Assembly (NCBI RefSeq): GCF_900156575.1
Contig: NZ_FTNY01000003.1
Location: 1-64,000, forward strand
Reading direction: 5' to 3'
Source of the DNA: Chryseobacterium shigense
GTDB lineage: Bacteria; Bacteroidota; Bacteroidia; Flavobacteriales; Weeksellaceae
DNA: 64,000 nt
The translations under genes and the position numbers were made by a program. Each line of letters begins with the position of its first letter. The first letter of the stretch is position 1. Below are positions 1 to 9,716 of the stretch, piece after piece. The notes under the pieces were generated by a model. The model searched no databases and was not told where the DNA came from. It was given only the letters and a program-made list of their open reading frames with translations.

Positions 1-206
1 GCTCTTCTGTGCTACTGGATAACTCGCGTTTTTCAGTGGGGCAAAGATAACAACTTATCACATAGCAAAACAAACTTATTTAACATAAAATTTACACAGG
101 GTTTACATTGGGGATAAGTAACTCTGTAAGATTTTGATTTATAATCTATTAATCAAAAAGTAGACTTATCCACAATGAAGGCTTGTAGAATAATGAGGAT
201 TCTTAC
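1..206. other. Gene-free stretch with DnaA-box-like sites
   Basis: No gene is seen between the window edge and the vanZ-like gene. The stretch holds a perfect DnaA-box 9-mer TTATCCACA at 166-174, a one-mismatch copy on the other strand (TTATCCCCA, 109-117) and a weaker two-mismatch copy on the other strand (TTATCCAGT, 14-22), with A+T-rich sequence between them. This could be part of a replication origin or a DnaA-controlled promoter. The neighbouring sequence to the left is not visible, so the call stays tentative. Confidence 0.35.
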
Positions 207-566
207 CTAGAAAAAGCGCTTAATTAATACCTTATATATATAGTATCCGATTAAGCATCCTATAGCATCGGCAACGATATCCAAAGATTCCATGGATCTG
301 CCTAATCCCATCTCTTCCTGAAGAATCTCTGTAAGAAAGGCATATATAAGAATGATCTGAAAGAAATAAGAAAATTTGATCTTGGGAAAAGTGGCAATGA
401 AGCAGAAACCCAACATTGCAAATATGCTCAGATGTAAAACTTTGTCAATACCGTCGAACATAAACCAATACTCCTGATTCTCTTCACCCGGCTTGAGGAG
501 CATATAAGTAAGAAATGCCCAATAGATGGGCAAAATCTTACTAAATATTTTTGGAATCTTATCCAA
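207..566 (-). CDS. VanZ-like family membrane protein
   Basis: Small integral membrane protein of about 119 residues with three to four hydrophobic segments. The pattern of a Pro-Gly-Glu-rich loop (LLKPGEE), then [17 protein letters not shown], then a late segment with [16 protein letters not shown], is typical of the VanZ-like family found beside gcvH in flavobacteria. Function is unknown; VanZ itself gives low-level teicoplanin resistance, but that should not be carried over to this short protein. The reading frame opens further upstream to an ATG at 623, inside gcvH. I prefer a TTG at 566 that overlaps the gcvH stop codon, which would give translational coupling. An ATG at 503 would remove the first hydrophobic segment. 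Confidence 0.75.
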   Translation of the reverse strand: MDKIPKIFSKILPIYWAFLTYMLLKPGEENQEYWFMFDGIDKVLHLSIFAMLGFCFIATFPKIKFSYFFQIILIYAFLTEILQEEMGLGRSMESLDIVADAIGCLIGYYIYKVLIKRFF

Positions 567-936
567 TGATTGCCTGGTATTCTTCTGCTGTAAGCAGTTC
601 TGAATGATCTGCACCATCAGCAAGTTCTAACTTAATGATCCACCCGTTTCCATAAGGATCTGTATTCAACAGCTCAGGCTGATCTTCCAATTGTGAATTA
701 AATTCAATCACTTTTCCTGAAATAGGCAAGAATAAATCTGAAACAGTCTTCACCGCTTCTACACTTCCGAAAACAGCTCCCCCTTCAATATCATCATCTA
801 CGGTATCTACATCTACGTATACTATATCACCAAGTTCTCCCTGTGCAAAGTCTGTAATACCGATTGTAGCCACATTACCTTCAATCTTGATCCATTCGTG
901 ATCTTTCGTGTACTTTAATTCTGATGGTGTATTCAT
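559..936 (-). CDS. gcvH: Glycine cleavage system H protein
   Basis: Lipoyl carrier of the glycine cleavage complex, shuttling the methylamine group between the P, T and L proteins in the cytoplasm. The 125-residue protein has the whole family pattern: YTKDHEWI near the start, [18 protein letters not shown], then the lipoylation region [13 protein letters not shown] with the modified lysine in VEAVKTVS, and [10 protein letters not shown] towards the end. The frame opens seven codons earlier at 957, but the ATG at 936 ([10 protein letters not shown]) gives the normal N-terminus. The vanZ-like gene follows directly and overlaps its stop codon. P, T and L protein genes are not in the window. Confidence 0.97.
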   Translation of the reverse strand: MNTPSELKYTKDHEWIKIEGNVATIGITDFAQGELGDIVYVDVDTVDDDIEGGAVFGSVEAVKTVSDLFLPISGKVIEFNSQLEDQPELLNTDPYGNGWIIKLELADGADHSELLTAEEYQAIIG

Positions 937-1023
937 TTTAATTTTTATTTTATACAAATGTATTCAAAATAATAAAAGGTTCAAAGAGGTAATGAATATC
1001 TTGACTAAATTTTAGAGTGAAAA

Positions 1024-1048
1024 TAAAAAATCGCTACAAAAGCAGCGA
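1024..1048 (-). terminator. Rho-independent terminator of the secreted coiled-coil gene
   Basis: A short hairpin with stem TCGCT (1031-1035) and AGCGA (1044-1048). On the minus strand it is followed by a T-rich run (1024-1030). It lies just after the stop codon of the gene ending at 1071. Confidence 0.55.
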
Positions 1049-1070
1049 CTGAATATATTAGAATAATTTT

Positions 1071-1895
1071 TTATTTTTTTGATTTCAACTCTTCTATTTC
1101 ATTCATGAGCTTTTCATTATTTACCTGAAGCTTTTTAAGCTGCTTATTTTGTTCAATGGTATATAATGTAAGTTCTTCAATCTTCTGAAGAAGCTTAATC
1201 TGGAACTCTCCAATATTAACCCCTTCTTTTTGCATCTGTGCTGCCGATGCAATTTCAGGAAGGTGCTTTTTATCCTTTATATGTTTTTCTACCTCTTCCA
1301 GTTTTGGCAAGTTATAGTTTTCATCAAATACAAAATCAGCTGTAGGAGTAAGAGTTACCTTTACTTCTTTTGCTTCAAATTTACCATTTAACAAAGCGTT
1401 TCCATTCTCTCCATTAATTACAAATGATTTTCCCCAATCCCAACCGTTATTAGCTGTATTTCTTGGGGCAATATGTAAAGACTTTCTGGTATCATCCGGC
1501 GTGTGGAAAATCCATGAATTAATTCCTCCACTAATAAAGTCACCAAATTTGACATCTAGATTCATATCTGCCATTAATAGCTGATTCCAACTACCCCATT
1601 GGCTATCCGCTTGAGAGGCATTTCTATAGAAGACACCTCCATCATTAAAGTTAAGTTGATGTATTTTATTACCAGAACTATTAACCCAAGGTGCTAGAGT
1701 AAGCATCGATGAAAAGCTCCCTACTCCTGGTGCCTGTACTACATCTCTTAATTTAAATTCTACTTTTGCTATCTGGCTATAGGTAGAGGGAAGAGAATTG
1801 ACATCTCTTGTATCCGCAACACTTAAACTTGCAGCCTGCTGGGCATAGGTTATACTTGAAAATATCAATCCAGAAATCAATAGTGTTTTTTTCAT
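1071..1895 (-). CDS. Secreted protein with C-terminal coiled coil
   Basis: A 274-residue exported protein of unknown function. Residues 1-18 form a signal peptide ending in TYAQ. The middle region (SADSQWGSWNQLLM-like stretches, then NGENGNALLNGKFEAKEVKVT) resembles the stalk and pyocin-knob-like segments of Bacteroidota tail-fibre-like surface proteins. The end contains the recurrent family signature LPKLEEVEKHIKDKKHLPEI, followed by a heptad-rich coiled coil of about 45 residues rich in Leu, Glu and Lys. In relatives this tail often stands where an S74 chaperone domain would be; no S74 catalytic motif is visible here. It has its own terminator and lies between gcvH and sprA on the same strand. 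Confidence 0.75.
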   Translation of the reverse strand: MKKTLLISGLIFSSITYAQQAASLSVADTRDVNSLPSTYSQIAKVEFKLRDVVQAPGVGSFSSMLTLAPWVNSSGNKIHQLNFNDGGVFYRNASQADSQWGSWNQLLMADMNLDVKFGDFISGGINSWIFHTPDDTRKSLHIAPRNTANNGWDWGKSFVINGENGNALLNGKFEAKEVKVTLTPTADFVFDENYNLPKLEEVEKHIKDKKHLPEIASAAQMQKEGVNIGEFQIKLLQKIEELTLYTIEQNKQLKKLQVNNEKLMNEIEELKSKK

Positions 1896-1965
1896 ATTTT
1901 AAAAATTCTATTTTGCAAAAGTACTATATAGAATTGAAAACCTCTTTACTTTGTGAAATAAAACT

Positions 1966-1996
1966 AAAATCCCCTTCTTGCATAGAAAGGGATTTT
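1966..1996. terminator. Terminator after sprA
   Basis: Stem AAAATCCC (1966-1973) pairs with GGGATTTT (1989-1996), with an inner TTCT/AGAA stem. A/T runs on both sides allow it to work in both directions. It lies just beyond the sprA stop codon on the minus strand. Confidence 0.7.
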
Positions 1997-2026
1997 TATT
2001 TTAGTAATTATGTGTTAATTTTTTTC

Positions 2027-5000
2027 TTAGAAACCGCCACCTGAGTCTCCAAATGTAAATGTTGCGGACAGACCAGCTCTAATAGTAGAGAGCGGGAATG
2101 CAGTCGATATTTTATACTTGGAAGTCATCTGCTCGTAGAATACTCTCAGGTTCAGATTTTCAGAGACGTTGTAATCTGCGGAAATCTTTATATTCATGAG
2201 TTTCTGACCTCCTGTAATCTGGGAGTCATTTAACAGGATATTCATAATAGAGGTTTTGCTATCTCTCAGTGAGATATCTCCCCTGATGTTAAGATCGCTT
2301 CCTTTTCCTCTGGAACCTCTTGTATTGGCCATTCCTAATCTGAAATTTTTCACGATATACCCAAGCCTCACAACATACTCCGAATTGGAATCTTCTGTAA
2401 GGGTATGGTTGACTAATCCTAACAACATCATTCTATTTCTGTTATACTGGAGTCCGAACTGCATATTGTTTCTCATGGTAACATCTATCCCGATAAGTGG
2501 TGAGAATGATTCAACGTAACCTACCTGTGAGAATGTAAATGGATTGATATAGTCGTTATTCACATCAAATGCGTTTCCTCCCGAAATCCTGTTAAAATAA
2601 TCAATACTTGACTGAATTCCTGTCGCAGTATACGTAGCCGTATATCCGTGCAGCAAATCAAATTTCGAGAATTGACCATTAATAATCGGAACATTTCTTA
2701 AACCAGAGTAGGTAATCTTCCAGTTTGGAATTGGAATTCCGGCTTTTTTCGCATTTCCAATCTTCTTAACGGATTTTCCTTCAACGGCTGCTCTAAATGC
2801 CGGGATCAATACATAAGCGTTGGCAATACTATAATGTTCTGCAAAACCATCAGTTGTCAAGATTTCTCCCATTCCCAGCTGCTGCGAAAGGACCATTGCA
2901 TTTTCCCTGATCGCCTGGTAAACTGCCTGGGTTTCTTTGAATGATGTTTTAAGAAGCACAACAGAGTTGGAATAAGTCACCTGATCATTCGCGAATGCAT
3001 AATCGTGATTGGCTGTTCCAAGATTATTACGGTTATTAAATCCAGACTGTGAGAAGTTTCTATTGTAATTATGCAATGCACTAAGATCAATTCTAAAATC
3101 ATTCATTGGAACGATCTGTAAATTGGCCCTTAATTCCCTGGTGGACATTTTCACATAAGGATCGGTCATGTAAGGTGAATCACTTACCCACCCATTTTCT
3201 AACACCGTTCTTCTGATATCAGCCTGAGATCCAAAAAGGAATCCAAGCGTAGGACCTCCAAGAGTCTGACCATAACCATACATATTCGGAGCTGAAAGTA
3301 AACCTGGAAGTACTGTTCCATTATTTTCAGTATAGTTAATATCTAACTGCTTGAATGATGTCAATACGAAAGCTGCACTTTGAAGTATGGTCAGTTTATT
3401 TTTAAATTTATAGCTCTTAAATTTATATCTCCTCTTTTCCCACTGCTGCGTATATACATTGTTTAATGAATCTATTTCCTGCTTACGTTTCTGCAATTTT
3501 GCGGAGATATTTTTAAAATACTTAAACTGTCCGAAGAACTTTGGAATATCTGCTGTAGCTGTAGCCTGAATAACATTCGTATTCTGCCCGACAGACCCCA
3601 GACTTCCTTCCGGACTTGAAAGGAGCGCAGTAGATCTTGCATTCCAATTGTACGTAAAACCATATCCTACTTCTGCATCGATGAAATCCAAATAAGGAAG
3701 GTACTGGAACGGCAGTTTGTAATTCAGCTGTACTCTATGATTGTACAATACCGGTCTCCCTGCTCTGAATACATTTCCAAAAATGGATTTATCATTCATC
3801 CCATTAACATCTACGTTATCGTTAAGGGTTCTTGTTGCAGAATTAATTTCAAGTTTTAATGATTTTGTAAAGTTGAATCCTAAACCGTACTGCCATCCGA
3901 AGAAGAAGTTTCTGTTTTTGATCGCTGCAAAACTATCTCCTGTATTTCCACTTAAGATTGCTTCCACATTTCTGAATTCAAGCTCGTTATAATTTCTGTC
4001 TACTTCAGTTCTGAAAGATAGTCTTGTAGGAATCGGATTGAAATTAAATTCTTTTACCCATTTCAGATATTTTGTAGATTTTGCCGTATCACTGATCATT
4101 TTGTTAAACGGCTTAATTACCCATGGCTTGAAGGTATAGTTGTAATCAACATATCCTCTCAGATACTGTCTGTAGTTTCTTGAAGTATAAATATCTCTGA
4201 AATAATCATCATTATAGACAGCAGTTACAGAAACGTTTTCAATATCGTAGAACTTAGGTTTTTTATTTGGATTTACCCTTTCCTTGTGCATATTGACCAC
4301 CCCAATACTTCTTTGCTGCGTATAAGTTCTCGCTACTTTCTTCAGTTGTTCTTTATTGGCGGCTTTACTGAATTCCACATCGGTGTCAAGAGGATTGTAT
4401 TTTGGATCCTCAATCGTTTGTGAATAGGAATAGTTCAAAGGGATTTTCATTCCACTTTTTTCAGGAAGGAATTTATCTACGTTTACTGCGGTATTAATAC
4501 TGAATGCAGACTGAGTAGACTGGTTTCTTTCTGAAGGTTTTGAATCTATATTTCCGAAACCTACAGAGGTATAGGAAGCACTTGTATTTACTGTTGCAAA
4601 ATCCCCAAGGTTAAAGTTCAAACTTGCGTTACCTGCATAACCTCCATCATTTTCAATTTCTGACAAACGAATCTCATTTACCCAAAGAATTCTGGTTACT
4701 GGTTCGGTTCGGTTTGTATTTCTTACCCCGATCATAATCGTCGTGATATTTCCTAAACTTGGACGTCCTTTGATATAAATTCTTTTGGAGTTATCCCCAA
4801 AAACATTATCCATTATTCGATCAACAATATTCGATGAGCTTTTATCTCTTCTGATTTTGGCATCTACAAAATTCTGGATCTCGAAATCAACGTTGTTTTC
4901 AACAGGCCAGATTTCTAAAGGTGATGTTGCGTTACTTTGGGTCAACGTCATTTCAGATTCATATTCGTAATAGTTATCTGTAGCATCGCTTCCGAAACGG

Positions 5001-8000
5001 ATAAAGAATTTCGCTTCTTTATCAATACCTACATCTCTGGTATTTGGAGACTGGTCATGTACAAAAAGTTTTAGCTTTTTGTATCTTCTCATGTCTAATG
5101 TTGTATTTTTAAATACCCCCCTTGCTTCTCCTGCAAGATTTTCCACTTTCATGTAAAGTGAAGCTTCATTCTGTCTCTGTGCTCCAGCATTTCCACTTAA
5201 TACCTGTCTGTCAATTCCCGGAGGAAGTACATACGGAGGTTGATTCAAGGCATTCTCTTCAATGTTTACACTTCCTACTTCGAAGTTATTGTTTTGCGCT
5301 AATCCTACACCTTCCTCTTGTGAATTCACTGATGGACTGGCAATTTTATTTGGATATCTTCTCCAGTCTGATCTTACAAGATCCATTGTCCCGAATCTTA
5401 TCGTGGAAGTATTTTCAAAACCGGCAAGCATTAATCTCGCAAATCTTACATTATTAAGTACAGAGGCACTTCTCTCTCCTTCCGCTTCAGTTTCTGCATA
5501 TTTGGAAACGGGGATTCTGAACAGGTACCACTTCACATCTGAAGTCTGTCCGTTCTGGAAAGTAGCTTTTACCGTTTTTACATCTACAACATTATTTTGT
5601 CCTAATGCAAGACTCGGCTTATCAAGTTTAATGACATATTCATTATAGCTTTCTGTCTGATCAAGATTATAATCTTTGTTGATATCTTCTGCGTCCGGAG
5701 TCTGGGAAGCCACTTCTAAAGAGTTGGCCTGAGAGTTTCCTTCCGGGTTTCTGAAATATTTATATCTCTGAACAAGTGATGCGGCCTGGTTACCTGTAAA
5801 TTTATCAGACATAAAAAATACAAAATCATCTACTGCCGGATCCACTAAATTGGTTACCGGGTTAACGAATGTATTTCCGAATCTCATCGATTCCTGATCA
5901 GAGCTTAAACCGTCATATCCTAAATCCTGAGCCTTTCTGTCGTCCCCTTCACTTGAGAAAGCATAAAGGATAGGTGGCTGTTTTGGCTGTACCCCCCAGG
6001 TAGAGGTAGTGGTAGTAGAAGGTGCTCCCGGAGTAGGAAGTCCGTTTTCATATTGCATCTTACCATCTTTCAGGATGTCTTCGGAAACGTTACCTAATTG
6101 AAGTAGAAGTCTTGCTCTGTCTCCTAAGGTATTTCCATCGGCATAAGGATCCATCATCCAGAATTCAACATATTCAATATTGGAATTGACGAAATTGGAA
6201 ACGCTGATAGGTCTCATAATACCCGCCCATCGCGCTGCTGCTGTTTCGGACCCTGGGTTTACGTTGTAAGGACCTCTTTCCTGCGGATAGTAAGATATAT
6301 CTAAAGTATTGGTGAAGGTCTGTTCACCCGCCACAAAATCTCTGTTGTTATAAATCTCGGAATACTGAACTCTTCTGGATGCGTGGTTTGAAACAGACTG
6401 CGCAGTGATTCCCGCAGGTGCTCTTCCTCCTACTCCCCAGAATCTCGGGTCAATGTTATACCATGATAAAAGTCCTCTCCCGTAGCCACTCGTTAAAGCG
6501 TCATTAGCTGGTGCCCCGTTAAATGGAGCTGCAAGATTTTTTTCAGGTCTTGAAGCAAGGCTCCATGCAGCAGGTTCTTTTAAGGAAATTTTAGAAGTTG
6601 TCTGTTCGAAGTCATCTACATAAGACTGATCATTTGTTCCTTTATTAAGTCCCGGAAGCAAATAAGCTGCTTCCATTTTGAAGTTCAGATTGGATGGAGC
6701 TTCAGTATTGACAAATGGAATTTTATCGGTCAATCTGGTCAGGAAAGGAATCTGATTGTTGTACATCATATTGATCCCTGCCATTGTATTATTAACAGCT
6801 TCCTGCCCATAATTTACTTTCTGGGTAAGTGGAGATTCTGAATAGTTAACAACGGTTCCTCCTAATATAAAATTTTCATTGAATCTTCTTTCCAGGTTCA
6901 GACCTAAGAATCTTTTTCTCTGGGTATTAAAGGTAAGCTGGTTTTCCAATGAGATATTGATGGCCTGTCCGGACTGTTTAACATTCTCGTTAATTACGGT
7001 TACTGTACCCAGCATATAGTCTACGGTATAGTCTACTCCTTCTGTCAGCTGAACACCATTGGCAGAAACTTTAACAGATCCCTGCGGAACATTTACGGCT
7101 CCAAGAGAAATTCCTTGTCCCTGTGTTCCTTTGTAGCGTCCCTCTATGGTATAACGCTGTGCAAGATTACTGGAAGTAGCGACCTGTTTTTGCTGTCTGT
7201 ACAGATCTGTAAAAACAAATTGAGGATCGTTCCCGACCTGACTCTGCATAAAACTTCCGAAAGGCTGTACTTTGGTGAAAATAATTCTCCCTGTTTCCGG
7301 CCGTATCGTGATTCCATTAACAAAGTCAAAAATACCATCTCCCAGTACGCCTCCACTAGCCTGAATGTCGCCATTCATGTTAAGACGGTCCCAGTTCAGT
7401 AATTTAAGTAAATTTTTATCCTGAACACTGGTTCCCGGAAGGTAGTTTACTTTACCCCCTGTTTTAGGATCTCTGTAGAAGACGTTAAGAATAAAGCCAT
7501 CCTGGGCTACCTGCCCTGCATCCAGAGAATAGATGTTCTTCATCATCAGGTCCCACATCGGAGACTCTGTATTCACTTTGTTGTTTACTCTAAGAACTTT
7601 AGTTACCAATACCGGGCTTTCTTCGGAGAATTCTCCTACTTTATACACCTTATTGGAACCATCTGTATAAGAGTATGAAACGGCTAAAAGCTGATTTTCG
7701 TTTAGTTTTTGATTTAATGAAATGTATCCTAACTGCGGCTGTAATGTGTACTCATTGGCATTCAGTCTTCTTGCTTTTGTGTTAAAAATAAACTGTTCTC
7801 CGTTATCATATGGCTGCAAACTCCCCGGGAAACTTTGCCCCTGAAAGGTTGTTGCATAGTTTTTCCCTGCTTCCCTTGTTCCTATGGCTGCATTAATAGA
7901 TGGGTACAATCCATTCTGAGAGTTGTCCGGCAATCCGGAAGCTCCTTCTCCCAAGTCTCTGATCCCGATAATACTTTTCTGATATGCCAGATTACTGTTT

Positions 8001-9049
8001 CCCTGATCGAGTACCCAAACTTCCAATCTGGTAATGTTCACGGTGGAATTGATCTGTGGGTAATTGGCTAATGCATTATCATAACGGTCCAGGAAATAGT
8101 GTCCCAGAAAGAAGTGCTGATTGTCTTCATAGTCAATTGCGTTGACCTTAAAGTTGTTCATGACTCCTCCACCCTGTACTACGATATTACGGGCCTCCCC
8201 TTGTTGCTGAGAAAGGACTACTGTTCCGTAGGTTTTCCCGAGCTGGAATTCTGTTTTCACCCCGAATAATGACTGAGAACCACGGATAAGACTGGTAGAA
8301 AGCGGCATATTTACGTTACCGAATTCTACTCTTTTTATAATTTTATCTTCTCCTCCTGCGCTAGGTTTATCCACCTCTCCAAGACCTTTGGACTGAAGAT
8401 CCTTCCAGTTCCCTTTCGCTTGCCATACGAGATTCATTCTATTCTCAAATGCGAAACCACTCTGGGTATCGTAATTGGCTTTTAACTGTAGATTTTCTCC
8501 TACTTTACCTAATAATCCCAGCTGTATTCTCTGATCGATATCAAAAGTAAAACTGGTCCTGTTTTGTGGCAGGATCAGGGGGTTATCAATTTTTTGGTAG
8601 AGTCCGGCAAAGTCTAAAGAGGCATATCCGGATGGAATGATTTCAATTTTATTGCTTCCGAAAATAGTTTCAAACAACTTATTGTTGATCATTAAAGACG
8701 GAATAAGTCCCTGCTTTCGGGCATCGGTTCTGTCTCTTCTGAAAAGAAGGCTGTATTTATCGGATTTTTCTTTGTAGTAAGCTTTGGTCTGGGTAGCGAG
8801 CATAAATTCTTTATACTCTTCCGGAGACATTGCTGTAGGAGGACCGGTGTATGTATTCCCTATTTTTGGATAGACGTAATACATTCCGGTTTTTATGTCG
8901 TAAAAGGCTTCGTACCTTGTGGGGTCAGCCAGTTGATAATCTTTCTTTATGATCGCAGTATCCCGTACCTGTTGTGCAAAGGCACTTACTGACATACAGA
9001 GGAACGACAGGAACAAAAATATGTTAAGATGCTTATTATTCGCCACCAA
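2027..9049 (-). CDS. sprA: T9SS outer-membrane translocon SprA
   Basis: Giant outer-membrane protein of 2340 residues, the size expected for SprA (Sov in Porphyromonas), the barrel through which type IX secretion cargo leaves the cell; in gliding flavobacteria it is also needed for motility. It begins with a signal peptide ending near SAFAQQ (residue 26). The rest is dominated by alternating amphipathic beta-strands with many aromatic residues, and it contains family stretches such as GLNLERRFNENFILGGTVVNY and FVNSNIEYVEFWMMDPY. The barrel ends in TFGDSGGGF. It lies 3 bases after ruvA, suggesting co-transcription. At least two T9SS cargo-type proteins are encoded in the same window (49693-51627 and the broken subtilase at 56313-57968). 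Confidence 0.97.
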   Translation of the reverse strand: MVANNKHLNIFLFLSFLCMSVSAFAQQVRDTAIIKKDYQLADPTRYEAFYDIKTGMYYVYPKIGNTYTGPPTAMSPEEYKEFMLATQTKAYYKEKSDKYSLLFRRDRTDARKQGLIPSLMINNKLFETIFGSNKIEIIPSGYASLDFAGLYQKIDNPLILPQNRTSFTFDIDQRIQLGLLGKVGENLQLKANYDTQSGFAFENRMNLVWQAKGNWKDLQSKGLGEVDKPSAGGEDKIIKRVEFGNVNMPLSTSLIRGSQSLFGVKTEFQLGKTYGTVVLSQQQGEARNIVVQGGGVMNNFKVNAIDYEDNQHFFLGHYFLDRYDNALANYPQINSTVNITRLEVWVLDQGNSNLAYQKSIIGIRDLGEGASGLPDNSQNGLYPSINAAIGTREAGKNYATTFQGQSFPGSLQPYDNGEQFIFNTKARRLNANEYTLQPQLGYISLNQKLNENQLLAVSYSYTDGSNKVYKVGEFSEESPVLVTKVLRVNNKVNTESPMWDLMMKNIYSLDAGQVAQDGFILNVFYRDPKTGGKVNYLPGTSVQDKNLLKLLNWDRLNMNGDIQASGGVLGDGIFDFVNGITIRPETGRIIFTKVQPFGSFMQSQVGNDPQFVFTDLYRQQKQVATSSNLAQRYTIEGRYKGTQGQGISLGAVNVPQGSVKVSANGVQLTEGVDYTVDYMLGTVTVINENVKQSGQAINISLENQLTFNTQRKRFLGLNLERRFNENFILGGTVVNYSESPLTQKVNYGQEAVNNTMAGINMMYNNQIPFLTRLTDKIPFVNTEAPSNLNFKMEAAYLLPGLNKGTNDQSYVDDFEQTTSKISLKEPAAWSLASRPEKNLAAPFNGAPANDALTSGYGRGLLSWYNIDPRFWGVGGRAPAGITAQSVSNHASRRVQYSEIYNNRDFVAGEQTFTNTLDISYYPQERGPYNVNPGSETAAARWAGIMRPISVSNFVNSNIEYVEFWMMDPYADGNTLGDRARLLLQLGNVSEDILKDGKMQYENGLPTPGAPSTTTTSTWGVQPKQPPILYAFSSEGDDRKAQDLGYDGLSSDQESMRFGNTFVNPVTNLVDPAVDDFVFFMSDKFTGNQAASLVQRYKYFRNPEGNSQANSLEVASQTPDAEDINKDYNLDQTESYNEYVIKLDKPSLALGQNNVVDVKTVKATFQNGQTSDVKWYLFRIPVSKYAETEAEGERSASVLNNVRFARLMLAGFENTSTIRFGTMDLVRSDWRRYPNKIASPSVNSQEEGVGLAQNNNFEVGSVNIEENALNQPPYVLPPGIDRQVLSGNAGAQRQNEASLYMKVENLAGEARGVFKNTTLDMRRYKKLKLFVHDQSPNTRDVGIDKEAKFFIRFGSDATDNYYEYESEMTLTQSNATSPLEIWPVENNVDFEIQNFVDAKIRRDKSSSNIVDRIMDNVFGDNSKRIYIKGRPSLGNITTIMIGVRNTNRTEPVTRILWVNEIRLSEIENDGGYAGNASLNFNLGDFATVNTSASYTSVGFGNIDSKPSERNQSTQSAFSINTAVNVDKFLPEKSGMKIPLNYSYSQTIEDPKYNPLDTDVEFSKAANKEQLKKVARTYTQQRSIGVVNMHKERVNPNKKPKFYDIENVSVTAVYNDDYFRDIYTSRNYRQYLRGYVDYNYTFKPWVIKPFNKMISDTAKSTKYLKWVKEFNFNPIPTRLSFRTEVDRNYNELEFRNVEAILSGNTGDSFAAIKNRNFFFGWQYGLGFNFTKSLKLEINSATRTLNDNVDVNGMNDKSIFGNVFRAGRPVLYNHRVQLNYKLPFQYLPYLDFIDAEVGYGFTYNWNARSTALLSSPEGSLGSVGQNTNVIQATATADIPKFFGQFKYFKNISAKLQKRKQEIDSLNNVYTQQWEKRRYKFKSYKFKNKLTILQSAAFVLTSFKQLDINYTENNGTVLPGLLSAPNMYGYGQTLGGPTLGFLFGSQADIRRTVLENGWVSDSPYMTDPYVKMSTRELRANLQIVPMNDFRIDLSALHNYNRNFSQSGFNNRNNLGTANHDYAFANDQVTYSNSVVLLKTSFKETQAVYQAIRENAMVLSQQLGMGEILTTDGFAEHYSIANAYVLIPAFRAAVEGKSVKKIGNAKKAGIPIPNWKITYSGLRNVPIINGQFSKFDLLHGYTATYTATGIQSSIDYFNRISGGNAFDVNNDYINPFTFSQVGYVESFSPLIGIDVTMRNNMQFGLQYNRNRMMLLGLVNHTLTEDSNSEYVVRLGYIVKNFRLGMANTRGSRGKGSDLNIRGDISLRDSKTSIMNILLNDSQITGGQKLMNIKISADYNVSENLNLRVFYEQMTSKYKISTAFPLSTIRAGLSATFTFGDSGGGF

Positions 9050-9052
9050 ATG

Positions 9053-9637
9053 TTAAATGTTTTTTAAAATTTGTTTTACCAATTCTTCCACAGTGATTCC
9101 CGGATCTTGTTTCATCATTCTGTCTGCAATCTTCTCGCTCATCCGTTTTGGAATTCCTAAAACTTCTAATGCAGATAACGATTCTTCCTTGACTTTATTA
9201 TCCACGAATGCAGAAATATTTTCCGCTTCAATGCCGAATTTCTGGACTTTATCCTTCAAATCTACTATGATTCTTTCTGCGGTTTTGGCCCCTATTCCTT
9301 TAGCTTTTTGAATGAGGGCACTGTTCTTGGAAAGGATGGCTGTAGCGATCTCTTCAAGGCTTAAAGTGGAAAGAAGAATAAGGGCAGAAACGGCTCCTAC
9401 TCCGTTAACACTTATTAACAGATTAAACATTTCTTTTTCTGAACGAGTGTTAAATCCAAAGAGAAGATGGGCATCTTCCCGGATGATCTGCTGAATATAT
9501 AAGAATGCAGGCTTATTCAGGGCCAGGGCCTGGGAGGTCATCAAACTAATACCTACATAGTAACCAACTCCTTGTACATTGATTACTGCGTAAGTGGGCG
9601 TAAGTTCTTGAACGCTGCCTTGTAAGGAAAATATCAT
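9053..9637 (-). CDS. ruvA: Holliday junction branch migration protein RuvA
   Basis: DNA-binding subunit of the RuvAB branch-migration motor, acting with RuvC in recombination repair. The 194-residue protein has the three family parts: an N-terminal OB-fold (GSVQELTPTYAVINVQGVGY), helix-hairpin-helix motifs (LISVNGVGAVSALILLS and KAKGIGAKTAERIIVDLKDK), and a short C-terminal domain that contacts RuvB (SALEVLGIPKR). The length is normal. It is the last core gene before the RiPP island; its stop is 3 bases from the sprA start. Malic enzyme, which I recall as the usual upstream neighbour in flavobacteria, lies about 6 kb away beyond that island. Confidence 0.97.
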   Translation of the reverse strand: MIFSLQGSVQELTPTYAVINVQGVGYYVGISLMTSQALALNKPAFLYIQQIIREDAHLLFGFNTRSEKEMFNLLISVNGVGAVSALILLSTLSLEEIATAILSKNSALIQKAKGIGAKTAERIIVDLKDKVQKFGIEAENISAFVDNKVKEESLSALEVLGIPKRMSEKIADRMMKQDPGITVEELVKQILKNI

Positions 9638-9716
9638 TATTAATTTTTAAAACTCCCAAATATAGCAATTTAAACTAATTAATATTTTCATTTCATCTGC
9701 AAATGGCTGTAAGTAG

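Noticed and set aside
937..1070. Possible glycine riboswitch upstream of gcvH
   Set aside because: The gap is only about 135 bases, contains the terminator of the neighbouring gene and shows no paired-aptamer pattern.
2256..8071. Several plus-strand open frames of 60-130 codons opposite sprA
   Set aside because: They are antisense shadows of a well-supported 2340-residue gene and have no motifs or sensible composition.
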